In this document: positions 9,897 to 20,401 of the stretch, in pieces | Numbering within the stretch: the stretch's first letter is position 1 | Layout of the letters: each line of letters opens with the position of its first letter | Assembly (NCBI GenBank): GCA_040285825.1 | Contig: JAUPSS010000002.1 | Span: 1,984,001-2,048,000 of the forward strand | Source: Eukaryota sp. TZLM1-RC | Lineage: Eukaryota > Metamonada: BaSk clade | Reading direction: 5' to 3' | Length of the DNA: 64,000 nucleotides | Notes under the pieces: model-generated | The model's database searches: none | Told to the model about the DNA's origin: nothing | Seen by the model: only the letters and a program-made list of their open reading frames with translations | Position numbers and translations under genes: made by a program

Positions 9897-11865
9897 TTAT
9901 CAAATACCGAATAGAAAGTCATCAAATACACAACTAAAAACTCGACCTCCTCAAAACCTGCCTCTTCTACATCAAAACAGTTAATTACTAAAAATTCAGA
10001 AAATTTGCCAAAAGAAGAAAGTGAATCAGAAATAAATTCCACCATTCCCTTCTAAAAAGAAAATACAATTCTGTTTTGCCAGTAAACACGATTAAGATTT
10101 CTTCCACTTCTTTTCTTTACAACTACATTTCCATCCTCAAGCAAAGCCAAAGCAGCCTTACCTAAAGATCCGAGCATGGAAAAAACAAAGGGACATAAAT
10201 TATATTGGGCATCAGAATTTTCATTGACAGATGAAATAGGTTTCGCGTATTTAGCGATTTTGTACACTCCCCCTCCGCAAAAAGAGGATTATTGACAGCA
10301 GAATTGATGACGTGTTCGTAAGAAGAGTTACAAAGGTCAATGGACATGGCATCTAAAATAGTAAAACTACCATTTAAGCTGGCAACAATCAAATCATCTC
10401 TTGTCAGACCCATAGAAGCTCTATCGTAGCGCGTATTGATCAATATTGGGGTCATCAAGAATTAATTTTGACAGTAAAGGCTCTAAAAAGGGATCTACAC
10501 GATATGATTTTCATATGACATGAATTTGGTCCCTGACATTATTATGTACTTTACTTCTAAAGTGAACTTTACTAAAAAAATGCTTACAGTTCGGTAGATG
10601 AGTTAATAAAAGAGGTTTACCACATTTACATGTTAAATGATTAGGCAAATTGTTTGGCCATAGAAAACAACGAAAACGCATGTTTAAAGCCATTCATTGT
10701 TTTTTAAAAGAAGTCCATAAATATTTATTGAACATGCACACTTAATTAAATTAATTCATAACTAATGGGACGAAATTCATTGAACCAAGATTTCCTCTAC
10801 AAAATCTTGCTTTGCTTGCTGTCTCGCTAAAGTTTCTCTGATTCGATTGAAAAACCAAGGCAATCTATCAATTATGGCAAATTGAATCCGAAAGCGCCAT
10901 TAAAAGATATCAAAACTTTTCATTGGTTTTTCTTGAACCATTTTTTGGAAATCATTCAAAAAAATTCTTGCCTCTAAAGCTAGTCTTCCGTTTATAGAAA
11001 TAGGGAAAGCACTAAAAACTAGTGCTCTATTTCTATCAGCATTAGCTTCTTCAATATTTTTGTCATATTGTCCATGTTTTTCATTCGCATTGTATTCAAG
11101 AGCACTTACAGAATTAAGTTTCCTTCATTCAACCAAAGTATCTTTTGCACCATTACAGGATAAAAAATCAACAACAGCTTCAGAGTTCTCAATCCAATCA
11201 CAGTAGACATCACCTCTATCATCAGAACCAAAATTATTCAATGACAGTGTTTCCTTCAGCAGAGGTTCTTTGATACACGAAAATCTTGCAGTTTGTGCCA
11301 TATTCAAAACAGTGTCTCTAACAGCATCATGTAATGAAGAACGATAAGTTATCAATTTCGAACAATTCAGAGCATGTCGCAAAGTGAGCTGAGGTGAATT
11401 CGAACAAATACATTTTTCTTTTGATAATAATTGATTAATGGGGACATTCAAATATAATCTCATTTTTGTTACAAACGCTTTATCAGTAGCACACAGTCCA
11501 AATCTTCGTGGTACAATGGTTACAAACAGTGAAGAATCTGATGACTGGTTTTCACAAACACCCTTTTCCAATAACAATGAGCGAAGAAGTCCATGAATAG
11601 AAGGATAACAAAAAAAATGACTGCGAATCAAAGATTCATTAACTTCTAATATAGAAGAAAAGAATTTGAACTAGTAAAAAAAGTTTGTTACAAGACCTGC
11701 AAAAATTGAGAGACGCCGAGGGACTTGTTGATCTTAGAATAGTAGTGAATTTTCCTGAATAACAAAATTTTAAAATACAAAATTTGATGTGTTTTTCAAT
11801 GTCACATTCAGCAATAAAACTAAGGACCTTGTCAAATTTGTCCAATAAATCGTTTAACTGGGAAA
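9897..11865 (-). mobile_element. Family B RLE retrotransposon, internally deleted and split by a family A insert
   Basis: Minus-strand blocks at 9897-10719 and 11585-11865. The right block covers the end of the reverse transcriptase region (FSQLNDLLDKFDKVLSF, KHIKFCILKFCYSGKF) and then jumps to YPSIHGLL, so the middle domain is deleted. The left block holds MRFRCFLWPNNLPNHL, the knuckle CKCGKPLLLTHLPNC and the RLE (DLIVASLNGSFTILDAMS, YKIAKYAKP, CPFVFSMLGSLGKAA, YWQNRIVFSF). The outer flanks share AAATTTTAT (9888-9896 and 11866-11874), a plausible but AT-rich duplication. Confidence 0.75.
10720..11584 (-). mobile_element. Family A RLE retrotransposon, 5'-truncated insert inside family B
   Basis: Minus strand: 3' UTR (10722-10840), a decayed end of the RLE, then an open block 11631-11125 with LLLEKGVCEN, the knuckle CICSNSPQLTLRHALNC and the RLE start DDRGDVYCDWIENSEAVVDF. 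The flanks carry AGAAGTCCAT at 10709-10718 and 11585-11594. The family B codons for YGLL are cut exactly there. Confidence 0.8.
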
Positions 11866-12175
11866 AAATTTTATGACAAGTGATAGTATCATCTGTACTC
11901 TTAACCTGATAGTGTTCCGTTTCCTTTGGTAAATCTGGCCTTTTGACACAGTTGAAGTACGAAATGGTATAGCGAATTTTGTTAATTTCATTTAGATATT
12001 TTCTCAAAATGGTATATCAGTGCTTCTGATTCAGGGATATCACAATCATCAGTACAATTAACGAATTCTTGAATCAAAATAATCTTCAACAGCATCCTGA
12101 CAGGTTCAAGAACACCTTGAATTAATTTACAAAAGCTACTGATTAAACAGGAGAAGATACTTGTAAGAAGGGATA
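11866..12175 (-). other. Unidentified open minus-strand segment beside the stack
   Basis: Two overlapping minus-strand frames, joined by one frame change near 12000, give about 100 residues. The readable parts include KLIQGVLEPVRMLLKIILIQ and NKIRYTISYFNCVKRPD. They are not reverse transcriptase or RLE. They may be the 5' side of a host gene into which the family B element inserted. Confidence 0.3.
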
Positions 12176-12242
12176 GTCATTAGAACGTTTGATTTCAGTA
12201 TACTTCAATCAGAGTCATTCAAAATTTTCATTCTTGGTGAGA

Positions 12243-12746
12243 ATGAACTGCTTCACTCTTGTTGCCCTCTTGGCTTTACTGCTAACTCTTGTCTATGGTG
12301 ATCCAATGTACACTTTGATCGTCAGAAATCCTAACTCTTGGTACACTTTTCACCACCAAAAGTCCAAACTGCATTATGGTACCAGTATGTTGCTGTTGAT
12401 GCAGATCTTATATCAGTCCAATGGATAGGGGGAGCCCCTGGCAACATCGGTGCTGGCAAAACAGAGTCTTACCGTTTCTCCAGCATGAATGAGTTCATCA
12501 CCCCCAAGCAAAGAACATTTGTAACAGTAACTTGGGTTACTCACAGTTTGTTTCTTCAACGTTCTAATCGCATCTATGTTTGGCAACCCTAAGGAGACCA
12601 TAGTTATGGGCATCAGAATGGACGAAAGAGGTTGGTTAACAGCCTTTGATTGTACAATAGAGGACAATAGAGGACGTACACATTTATGTAGGGTACATAG
12701 AGATGACTATGAAATCACTGTGCTTGTGGACACCTCTCAGAGATAG
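12243..12746 (+). pseudogene. Small secreted-protein gene with two frame changes
   Basis: The ATG at 12243 opens a clear signal peptide, MNCFTLVALLALLLTLVYG, with likely cleavage before DP. The mature part runs in frame for about 15-20 codons (MYTLIVRNPNSWYTF). It then continues in another frame (VQTALWYQYVAVDADLISVQW...FITPKQRTFVTVTW, to about 12570) and returns to the first frame (NPKETIVMGIRMDERGW...ITVLVDTSQR) to a stop at 12744-12746. The total is about 165 residues. No 26-30-nt intron with the local consensus fits either join, so two compensating indels, or sequencing errors, are the simplest explanation. No family is recognised. Confidence 0.5.
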
Positions 12747-12804
12747 ATGATTTTGCTGTTGTAATAAACAAAATTTTCTTTCAAAAACCACTTTAAAATG
12801 GTTC

Positions 12805-13005
12805 TTTCCACACATCGGCTTTTTTCGAGCCTAAACCACCATTTTTTGGATGTAGATAAGCATGATTTGGAATTTAGGGCATTTTACACCCTATCAGTTG
12901 AAACAAAACTTTAGCACGTAATTCATTAAACTTGTGGGCAACATGTCTAGAGATGAGAAAATTAAAAGATTGAAAAAAATAGTGTTTATGCTATAATAAC
13001 CAAAT
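12805..13005 (-). mobile_element. Old family A RLE fragment
   Basis: Plus-strand text from about 12810 (GCCTAAACCACCATTTTTTG) to 13000 aligns by eye with 37670-37860 in the intact family A copy. It covers the NELRAKVLSQLLGCKMFQIPDH and GGLGWTK region on the minus strand. It is heavily mutated and has no usable reading frame. The remainder of 12747-13217 shows nothing recognisable. Confidence 0.6.
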
Positions 13006-13217
13006 CTATAATTATTTTGTTTGAATAGTCTAAATAATACATAATTTACAAACAAACAATATAGCCTGCTGAAAATCTATTGAGAATTGAGGCTAAATTT
13101 GTTTTCAGTGAAGTGAATGTGTTTTTGGTAAGTGCACTATATGGCATATGTGATACTAATAAGAACTGTTGTGAATAGCACTTTTCATCAGCTTTCACAA
13201 TTGCTCTACCTATTGTC

Positions 13218-13496
13218 ATGTCTGATAGTTCCTACCGTATAAGAGATAATTCTGAGGCTGGTATACCTATCCAACCTTTCAATCATCCTAGAAAAGAATC
13301 GATAAAATCTCATGTGAAAGCATTCCGATCCACCGTTGATTTTTGGCAAAGAAAGCATGGCTCAGATCAACCACCATGTGTTGAGCCTCACGAGCGTGAC
13401 TTAAGTGACGGTTCCCGCAAGTGGTTGGTATATACACCTTCATCAAAGGTGCTTGTGCACTTTTCTGATGGAGAGTGCCTTGTAGGAAATCCATAG
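13218..13496 (+). CDS. Hypothetical 92-residue protein with an in-frame TAG and open extension
   Basis: ATG at 13218 and TAG at 13494-13496. The sequence is hydrophilic and not low-complexity (RKESIKSHVKAFRSTVDFW, RKWLVYTPSSKVLVHFSDGE). Reading on past the TAG in the same frame gives 31 more sense codons (TFHQFHHDGLGESQFFEQ...) before a TGA at about 13592, just where a family A fragment begins. This looks like the 5' part of a gene that has been broken. I recognise no family. Confidence 0.35.
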   Translation: MSDSSYRIRDNSEAGIPIQPFNHPRKESIKSHVKAFRSTVDFWQRKHGSDQPPCVEPHERDLSDGSRKWLVYTPSSKVLVHFSDGECLVGNP

Positions 13497-13597
13497 ACTT
13501 TCCATCAATTTCATCATGATGGTCTTGGTGAGTCTCAGTTCTTTGAACAGTCTTCTTACAAACACAGCATCAAAAAAATGGCAAGAATATGATACAA

Positions 13598-13895
13598 TCA
13601 AGATTGCTTTCCCATTTTCGACAAATGGAAGATTATCAGTTGAAGCAGAAACTTTTTTGGATGACTTCCAAAAAATGGTGCATGAAAAAACAATGAAAAG
13701 ATTTGATATTTTTTATGGCGTTCACGGATTCAATTTGCCATTATTAATAGATTACCACGGTTTTTCAATCGAATTAGAGAAGCTTTAGCTAGACAGCAAG
13801 CAGATCAAGATTTTGTAGAGGAAATCTTGGTTCAATGATAGTCGTCCCATTAGTTATGAGTTATTTTAATTAAGTGTGCATGTTCAATAAATACA
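13598..13895 (+). mobile_element. Family A RLE retrotransposon 3' end
   Basis: It encodes only the last 60 or so residues of the RLE domain (AFPFSTNGRLSVEAETFLDDFQKM...GFNLPLLIDYHGFSIELEKL, stop at 13786-13788) plus the family A 3' UTR ending GTGTGCATGTTCAATAAAT. It is nearly identical to 4930-5210. A duplication is not clear; CAAGA occurs at both ends. Confidence 0.8.
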
Positions 13896-13984
13896 AGATA
13901 TAGAAAAACATTGAAATAAATTACAATACCAAATATGAAATCCGACCCGAAATACAAATAGTATATAAGCAATACTATACTTGT

Positions 13985-14225
13985 ATTTGCCAGGTATGCA
14001 CCCAGTATGGCATATTTTTGAAAGTTTTAAGTCAGTTTTGCAAAAAGGATCTCCCAAAAAATTGAATTCTTCTTTCTGGTTAAATTGAAAAGTGTTTTGC
14101 ATCTTTAAGTCTATTCCAACAATGATTTCTAAAGCTCTTTTAGATATTGGTGTAGAATATAAGCGAAACTCTGTAAGTAGGTTTAGTAATAGTGATGCTT
14201 GTTTGGAGAATATTGAATATTAGAC
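13985..14225 (+). mobile_element. Family C RLE retrotransposon 3' end, decayed
   Basis: Plus-strand frames give HIFESFKSVLQKG, SSFWLN, then FKSIPTMISKALLDIGVEYKRNSVSRFSNSDACLENIEY and a stop at 14221-14223. This matches the end of the family C RLE. One in-frame stop follows SSFWLN. Confidence 0.75.
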
Positions 14226-14629
14226 AGTATTTTAGATCAATCAAAATTCATCCAGAACAAAATTTCCTAGGTTTGCTTTTAAGGGATACATGATTAGGTT
14301 GTTTTTGGAAACATCAATCTTCTTTTTACCCGTCTTTGCAGAACACTCTCTAGATCATTTTATTGAGTTACAACACTTAATAAAATATAATCAGAAATAA
14401 TGGGACTAAATTCCATGAGCCAAGCTTACAATTGAATTTGAACACTCAACATGAACTCAACTAGGCAGTTGAATGACTCATTGCTTTTTTAAAATATTAC
14501 CAATTGTGCCAATTCCGTAGCGAAACAGTTGAAAAATTGCTTATTTACACAATTAAAAAGCACTTGAAATTATTTTGCTAATTATACATTTATTTTTACA
14601 AAAGAAAACCTAAATAATAATAATAAAAA
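14226..14629. other. Intergenic region with a family A 3'-UTR scrap
   Basis: About 14370-14440 resembles the reverse complement of the family A 3' UTR (CACTTAATAAAATATAATCAGAAATAATGGGAC). Nothing else is recognised. The right end is the 3' side of the Vps8-like gene. Confidence 0.5.
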
Positions 14630-17600
14630 CTATGAAATAACTTTTTGCTTTCGTGGGAAACACAGAGTGCAACTTTTAGAAGTCCTACCTTTGACACAAT
14701 CATGATGATATGAATGTCCACAAAGATAGGTCAAAATTCCTCCATCAAGCCCAGTTTTCAACACATTTCCACAATCAAAACACGTTTCAACTGTCGAAGA
14801 AAAGACTCCTTGCTTGATCACTGAAACTAAGTTGTTGGACATAATGGTGGAGTCTCCAGAAACAGCTCTGACAGCAGCATTAGACATTGAAGCATTAAAC
14901 GAAAGTAAATCTAGCAAATTAGAAAGCGTTCTTCTTATTAAAATTAATGGAAAATCTGGACAATTCTCAATCATTTTTCGCAAAATGGAATCAGCGCCAA
15001 CATCGACCCCAATCGATTGAGAGAGGAGATCACCTAGAATTTTACTAAATTTTGACACGTTTTCTGGTTTTATTGCCACGGTTTTCCATATCTTATGTTG
15101 TAAAAAGATAACTAAAAAGTGATCATAAAGGGGATCCGAAACTTCACCAAAAAAACTAGCAACAGATTCTTGGGCAGTAATGTTACGAAGACAAATATCA
15201 AAAGCTTCTTGGAAATAACACTTAACACGTGTCAACACGTCATTTGATTGATCTGTTTCCAATTCATTAAGTGCATTCGTCAGCTGGTCAAGTCGTAAAT
15301 CCAATGCACCACCAACATCTCCAGTTCTTTCTAGAACATAAGCCGAAACATCCACCACACCAAACTTCTCGGCAGCCTCCAAAGCCTTGTTGAGGTTAAT
15401 ACCTATCATTTGCTTTGCTTTGAGACTGAGCAATGCTCTTTCTGGTGCAAATTCACAAAGTAAAGCAATGAAAGAATCCAAAGCATCTCCAGGCAATGAA
15501 CACCGTTTATCCAAAGCATCCAAAAGTGAAAACAAAAGATAGGGCTGGGACTGAAGAGTTGGTATTATTCTTCCAATGTATTTTTGTAACCTTGCACCAG
15601 CTAAGAATGCTGTTGACGTAGGATTTAATTGTGCCAGAATTGGAATAGTTGAAACTACAGATTCTTCAAATTTCAGAAATTCTTGTTTGGTCAACGAACT
15701 TTGACTGTCATTGAACAAACATTCTACGAGATACGAAGCACCTGACAAAGATTTTGAAGGTGGATCTTGAACTGTAAAGGGTAGTAGGTTAACAGAGGCA
15801 TTTAATTTGGTTTGTATGAGCTTGAGTCCATCAACTGGGGAAGTAATTGATGAAAGAAAAACAGCTGCAGGGAACAAATCATTGTTGATTGCCATCGTGA
15901 TGAGTGATTGAAGGTCAGATAACGTGATTCTGAAAGAATTTTGGTAATCAAGCCTGAATTTCCGGGCAATTGTGGATAAAACGATTGATTTAAATGGTGA
16001 TGACATGGGAACGGAAAGTGATTGACAATCAAATGATGGCCCAGATGACGTCAAATGGGTCAAAACTCTGATTATTGGTCTTATTGGCAATGGTTTATCT
16101 TTTGATGGACAAAACACAGAATTTTTCGAAATAAAATCAATAGCAAAAAACTCTAATAAATTACACACTTCGTCAGGATAAGCACAAGAATCTAAGGACC
16201 CCAGCAAAGGAAAAACTGAACTACCAATCAAATTGTCAATCAAAACTGATAGAAACTGATTGTGGTCAACAGAAGTCCTTATTAAACCGTTCAAAATCAA
16301 GGTGAATGTGCCACTGAAGTTACAGGAGAATAACTTTCCAAAAGAAGAACGTCCAATGCTAGTAGAAACCATCCAATTAACAAAACTAAGAAGATAACTG
16401 GTCGCTATTTCAGTAGTAATGGAGTAGTTGAGAGGTGAAGGGAAAAGGTTCCAATAAATCCTAGAAATCAAGGACGTAAAGAAAGAAACTTCAGTAGAGG
16501 AGAATATTAAATCTAGTCCACGGTGAAATGCTTCACTATGGGATGAAGTGTCATCTGACAACCGATAGAGCTCACTAATGGTGCAGAAAACTGAATAATG
16601 AGCTAGTGTAAAAATTTCAGGAACGACAGAGTGATTAGCTAATTGAGAGCAAAAAGAGATCATCATGTCGAGTTGGCACTTGTCAACCTTTTTCGCTGAA
16701 TACAACAAAAAGTCCAGCACTCCTTGAATGAAAAGCGTTCCTCTATCAATCACTCCCTCCTCGTTTCCATCTTTACTTTCAGATTTAATAATATAATTCA
16801 AAATATCTTTAATCAAATTAACAGGAGGCATTGTAGAAGTTGGAATTGGACAAGGTAACGTCAACAAAAGAGATTCGATTGATTGATACCAAGATTTACG
16901 AAATTTTGATGAGAAAATGGAGAAATCCAAGGCAAACAAAGTATCAACGCAACCAAGCTTCAGAGCACCATCAATGATATAAGCCAAAACTGATAGTAAA
17001 TTACTCTTGGAACTAAATTTAATATTAGAAACTTCCTTGATGGCTCCAACAATCAAAGCAGGACTATCAAAGTCAGAAGTTACGTCCTTGTAAACGTCAT
17101 CACTCGTCATCAGAGCCAAAGCATCGTAATACATACCCAAAACCAGCATTTCCTCCGCTCTGGCTTTACTGGGTCTAAAGTGAAGTGTAGATATGGAATC
17201 TTGACCCAAAACAACAACGGAAGGTGGCACGTCATTGATGGTGTGATGAGGGTGACCATCAATCGAAATTGATTGATTGAAACTGGTTACTGTTTCCGTT
17301 TTCCTGTTAGGTCTCGATATAGGAAAAGTTTGCGCCAATACTGACAAATTAGCCAATGAAAACAATTCTTCTGCACAAATAGAAACTAATTCACTTTTAA
17401 ACTTTTTCCCCTGCAACTCCTTAAGTACAGAAGCTGAACTAGACAGTTTGACAGGGAACACAGCAAAATTCTGAGTCATTACAAGAATGTGGTTAATGGA
17501 AGGCCATGCCTGGGCTTTGAAAGTATAGGATCGATTACCTTCAGCAGGAACGATTTCCAAGGTTTGTTCAATTGCAAACCTTCCTAGTGTTTTGGGCTTA

Positions 17601-19108
17601 TCTTCATCTATCTGTTCATGTGCAATGACGGAAAGAGTTAACAAAAAGTTATTGATTGTAATTGAAATTCTGGGGATTGGATTTCGCCTAATTCCTGCTG
17701 GATTATCAGAATTAAGAGTAGAAAATGGTTCCAACGAAAGAGTCATTGCAGGAAAGTCCTCAAAATCTAAATTAAAATCAATACTCCTGAACAACTTATC
17801 CAAGGTAACGGCAGAAATAACACCAGGCTGAGGACTGAGAGCCAACAAAACCAACTGACTGCTAAACAAAAGAGCAGCGACAGCAGAGGGTCTGTGAGGA
17901 AGGATGGCAGGTGCAGAAACAACTTGAATTATCTGAGTAGGGGCAGTGGACTCATTTGGAGGAATGAGAAGTGCTAAATCTACCCCTACAGTAAGTAAAG
18001 ATTTCGTTAGGGAGATCAGAGCAACAGCTCCAGTATTCCAGGCAGCTACTACCTTGTGCACCCCATCACAGGAATCCACCACGTGAACAAAGGTTGCCGA
18101 TAGATCGGAGGTTCTGGTGGTTTTAGACTCAGCTTTGGATAGTAAATCTGCTGGTAAATCTTGGCTTGTTTTGGTAATTGAAGGAATTTCAACAGTCTTT
18201 AATAACACAGCTCCACCAATATTAAGATTGATATTACCGCCTTGCCCTCGATTGGTAATGGGAAACTCCCAAATACACACATTACCATTAGTAAACCCAG
18301 CAGCTACCAAGACTGAGAAGAGCAGGGGGTTGGGGTGGGCGGTTGAGGTGGTGTGGGTGACAGAGCAGTGGACAGAGACAATTGAGTGTGATCTGGCAAC
18401 AAACTTCCTGGAAAACTTGTAAGGTAACACCCCTGCGTAACCAAGTTTTAATGATGACGTGTCAATTTGACCTGATGAGTCAGCATCACGTGTAAGCACG
18501 ATCACTCTTCCTCCTGAAGTTCCAACCACTGAAAGGCAAAGATCTTCGTGACTTCCTATACCAATCGAGGACATGCAAGTGGGAGATCCAAATGACTCAA
18601 GAGCGGGTTGTTGGAGAAAGTCAAAGACATTGGTGAGGTTTAGCTTCCCAACAATGCTAGCTTGGGACCGTCGTTTGTCCAGATCAGGAGACACAGAAGT
18701 AACAGGGACAGGGGCTAGACGTTTGGTGAAGAAGGAGAGGAAGTCTGGCATGAATTGCGAGGTTACATTGAGGTCAAAATAGTCAATGATTCCTGTATCA
18801 AGACATTTAGATAGAGTCTTCCTGTGGTATTCATAATCCTCAGAAGGAGGAGTTTCGGGCTCAGTTGATAAAGTAGTGCGTGAGTGTGTAGGACTTAAAG
18901 GAGTTTCTGTGGGTGGTGTTGCAGGAAGTGAAGGAGGAGGAGAAGATGACTGTGGTTCAGCTGCTGTGGGTTTTGAAGGAGAGGGTACATCTGTTACATT
19001 CTCTTCCTCTGATGCATCAGATAAAAGAACATCTTGGAGAGTAGCAAAATCCACCACTGACGCTGCAGAATCTGAATCAGAGAGAAGTGAGTCAAGAGGT
19101 ACAGACAT
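14630..19108 (-). CDS. Vps8-like CORVET subunit (WD40 beta-propeller plus RING-H2)
   Basis: One uninterrupted 1492-codon frame, ATG 19106-19108 to TAG 14630-14632. The first 130 residues are Ser/Pro/Thr-rich and disordered. A beta-propeller follows (about 160-560; GTSGGRVIVLTRD, VAAGFTNGNVCIWEF, VVAAWNTGAVALISL), then a long alpha-solenoid. A RING-H2 finger sits in the last 55 residues (CFDCGNVLK...YLCGHSYHHDCV...CTLC). Propeller, solenoid and C-terminal RING is the layout of Vps8, Vps41, Vps11 and Vps18. Size and N-terminal propeller features favour Vps8, which tethers early endosomes via Rab5. Vps41 is the main alternative. A Fanzor remnant ends 30 bp upstream. Confidence 0.65.
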   Translation of the reverse strand: MSVPLDSLLSDSDSAASVVDFATLQDVLLSDASEEENVTDVPSPSKPTAAEPQSSSPPPSLPATPPTETPLSPTHSRTTLSTEPETPPSEDYEYHRKTLSKCLDTGIIDYFDLNVTSQFMPDFLSFFTKRLAPVPVTSVSPDLDKRRSQASIVGKLNLTNVFDFLQQPALESFGSPTCMSSIGIGSHEDLCLSVVGTSGGRVIVLTRDADSSGQIDTSSLKLGYAGVLPYKFSRKFVARSHSIVSVHCSVTHTTSTAHPNPLLFSVLVAAGFTNGNVCIWEFPITNRGQGGNINLNIGGAVLLKTVEIPSITKTSQDLPADLLSKAESKTTRTSDLSATFVHVVDSCDGVHKVVAAWNTGAVALISLTKSLLTVGVDLALLIPPNESTAPTQIIQVVSAPAILPHRPSAVAALLFSSQLVLLALSPQPGVISAVTLDKLFRSIDFNLDFEDFPAMTLSLEPFSTLNSDNPAGIRRNPIPRISITINNFLLTLSVIAHEQIDEDKPKTLGRFAIEQTLEIVPAEGNRSYTFKAQAWPSINHILVMTQNFAVFPVKLSSSASVLKELQGKKFKSELVSICAEELFSLANLSVLAQTFPISRPNRKTETVTSFNQSISIDGHPHHTINDVPPSVVVLGQDSISTLHFRPSKARAEEMLVLGMYYDALALMTSDDVYKDVTSDFDSPALIVGAIKEVSNIKFSSKSNLLSVLAYIIDGALKLGCVDTLFALDFSIFSSKFRKSWYQSIESLLLTLPCPIPTSTMPPVNLIKDILNYIIKSESKDGNEEGVIDRGTLFIQGVLDFLLYSAKKVDKCQLDMMISFCSQLANHSVVPEIFTLAHYSVFCTISELYRLSDDTSSHSEAFHRGLDLIFSSTEVSFFTSLISRIYWNLFPSPLNYSITTEIATSYLLSFVNWMVSTSIGRSSFGKLFSCNFSGTFTLILNGLIRTSVDHNQFLSVLIDNLIGSSVFPLLGSLDSCAYPDEVCNLLEFFAIDFISKNSVFCPSKDKPLPIRPIIRVLTHLTSSGPSFDCQSLSVPMSSPFKSIVLSTIARKFRLDYQNSFRITLSDLQSLITMAINNDLFPAAVFLSSITSPVDGLKLIQTKLNASVNLLPFTVQDPPSKSLSGASYLVECLFNDSQSSLTKQEFLKFEESVVSTIPILAQLNPTSTAFLAGARLQKYIGRIIPTLQSQPYLLFSLLDALDKRCSLPGDALDSFIALLCEFAPERALLSLKAKQMIGINLNKALEAAEKFGVVDVSAYVLERTGDVGGALDLRLDQLTNALNELETDQSNDVLTRVKCYFQEAFDICLRNITAQESVASFFGEVSDPLYDHFLVIFLQHKIWKTVAIKPENVSKFSKILGDLLSQSIGVDVGADSILRKMIENCPDFPLILIRRTLSNLLDLLSFNASMSNAAVRAVSGDSTIMSNNLVSVIKQGVFSSTVETCFDCGNVLKTGLDGGILTYLCGHSYHHDCVKGRTSKSCTLCFPRKQKVIS

Positions 19109-19138
19109 CTATTAACTGGATATTTTAATTGAAGTTTC

Positions 19139-19655
19139 TCACCTCTCGCTTTCGCTATCCCGATAATTAATCGGACTCAGTAATGTACCAGCACCTTCAG
19201 AATTCTTTCCAGCATCTTTCAGGCTTTCATCACTAATTTCAATAACAATGGTTTGAGACTGTTGTCTCTTGAACACCTCTGATCTCTCTCTTCCAGCCAA
19301 AATGTCTTCCGCCAACATCAGTGTATTTAGAGCAGAATTAATACCTCGATTCCAGTACATTTTGCATTGATTACACTGCCTCAAACCCCATGGAAGTACT
19401 TGTCGAACTTCATAGTTCCCCAGTTCATCCTTTTTCAAGAGCTTTGAAATTCTATGGTTTTTTGCCTCAATATTTCACTAAATTCATCTGTATTGATTGG
19501 CTTTGATTGTTTCCTCTTAAGATTTTTGAATTTGTTCTTGAATTTTTTGGTTTAGGTCTGAGCCGAAAAAAGTTTTCATCTTGCCAGTTCTTTGCATGTT
19601 TCCGATGTTTTAGAAAACCAAGTGAAAAATTTCGCCCACCTTGAGTAAAAGACAT
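19139..19655 (-). pseudogene. Fanzor (TnpB-like) nuclease, C-terminal remnant
   Basis: Minus-strand frame 19438-19139 carries the end of a TnpB/Fanzor protein: LPWGLRQCNQCKMYWNRGINSALNTL, i.e. a zinc-ribbon Cys pair followed by the RuvC-III motif, then GRERSEVFKR, the family's usual C-terminal ERPxxF(K)R. The RuvC-III aspartate (normally NRDxN) is glycine. Upstream frames (19655-19467) hold FTQGGRNFSLGFL and a broken segment (around TDEFSE) that may be RuvC-II. Frameshifts and stops separate the pieces. It lies on the same strand as Vps8 and ends 30 bp before its ATG. Confidence 0.65.
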
Positions 19656-20401
19656 TGTAACAATGCATATCTTCTTTTTTGGTGGTTTTTGCTTCAGTTG
19701 ATCTTATCTTTGAAATTTTTGGTACAACAATCATCATGGTTTAATCTATTTGAATTTCCACCATGAATTTGCTACCAGTAACATCTTTAAACTAAATGTT
19801 GTTTATTATTCCATCGAGACATTACTTAAATAATTTTCTCTAATTTTGTGATATACTTTTTCCCAAACAGCTCTCTTCTTTGAATTGAATTGAGACTGAA
19901 TCTCCATCAGTAGTAATCATGTTGTCAAAGATATATGGAGGTTTTTCTTGATAGTTGAACCAATTTGGTCACCACTGTTTTTACTTTGTCTTGTTACAGA
20001 ATTCTTGTTGAAATTGCTTAGATTATGCTTTTTTAAAACTTGGTTTATGACGAATTAAAATCAAACTTTTAAATACAAGCTTTCCCTTCTAAAATTTAGC
20101 AAAATTTCAGGCCCCCTTTCCCAATAAGATAAATAGCATTTACTATAATTTATCGAATTAATGTGAAAATCCATCTAGAAACACTATATTAAAATATTAG
20201 GGATATTAAAATAAAATAAATTGGTTTAATCTGCGAGTGGGCTCTGATCAGAGGATGAAAACCTCAATATCCGGTGCAATTATGCACTACAAAAGGGTGA
20301 TTAAGAGATATTGGTTAAACCGATAGGTCAACTGATCCAAATTGAACTTTTCCTGTTCATCAATAAACTTCAATGTTCCAAAAATAACGACAAATTGTCA
20401 G
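19656..20401. other. Intergenic region, mostly unassigned
   Basis: AT-rich spacer upstream of the Fanzor remnant and downstream of the beta-CASP gene. It may contain decayed 5' Fanzor sequence. The only distinctive part is the hairpin-rich stretch at 20220-20340, described separately. Confidence 0.4.
20220..20345. ncRNA. Candidate structured RNA (several hairpins), class unknown
   Basis: A patch less AT-rich than its surroundings contains consecutive short inverted repeats: CTCTGATCAGAG, GAGG(N7)CCTC, GTGCAATTATGCAC and GGTTAAACC. A possible closing stem is formed by TTTAATC near 20226 and GATTAA near 20300. No tRNA, snRNA or snoRNA consensus could be assigned, and the strand is unknown. It could be chance. 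Confidence 0.25.

Noticed and set aside
13598-13895. Clear target duplication around the family A fragment
   Set aside because: Only about 5 bp (CAAGA) can be matched at both ends, not enough to claim a duplication.
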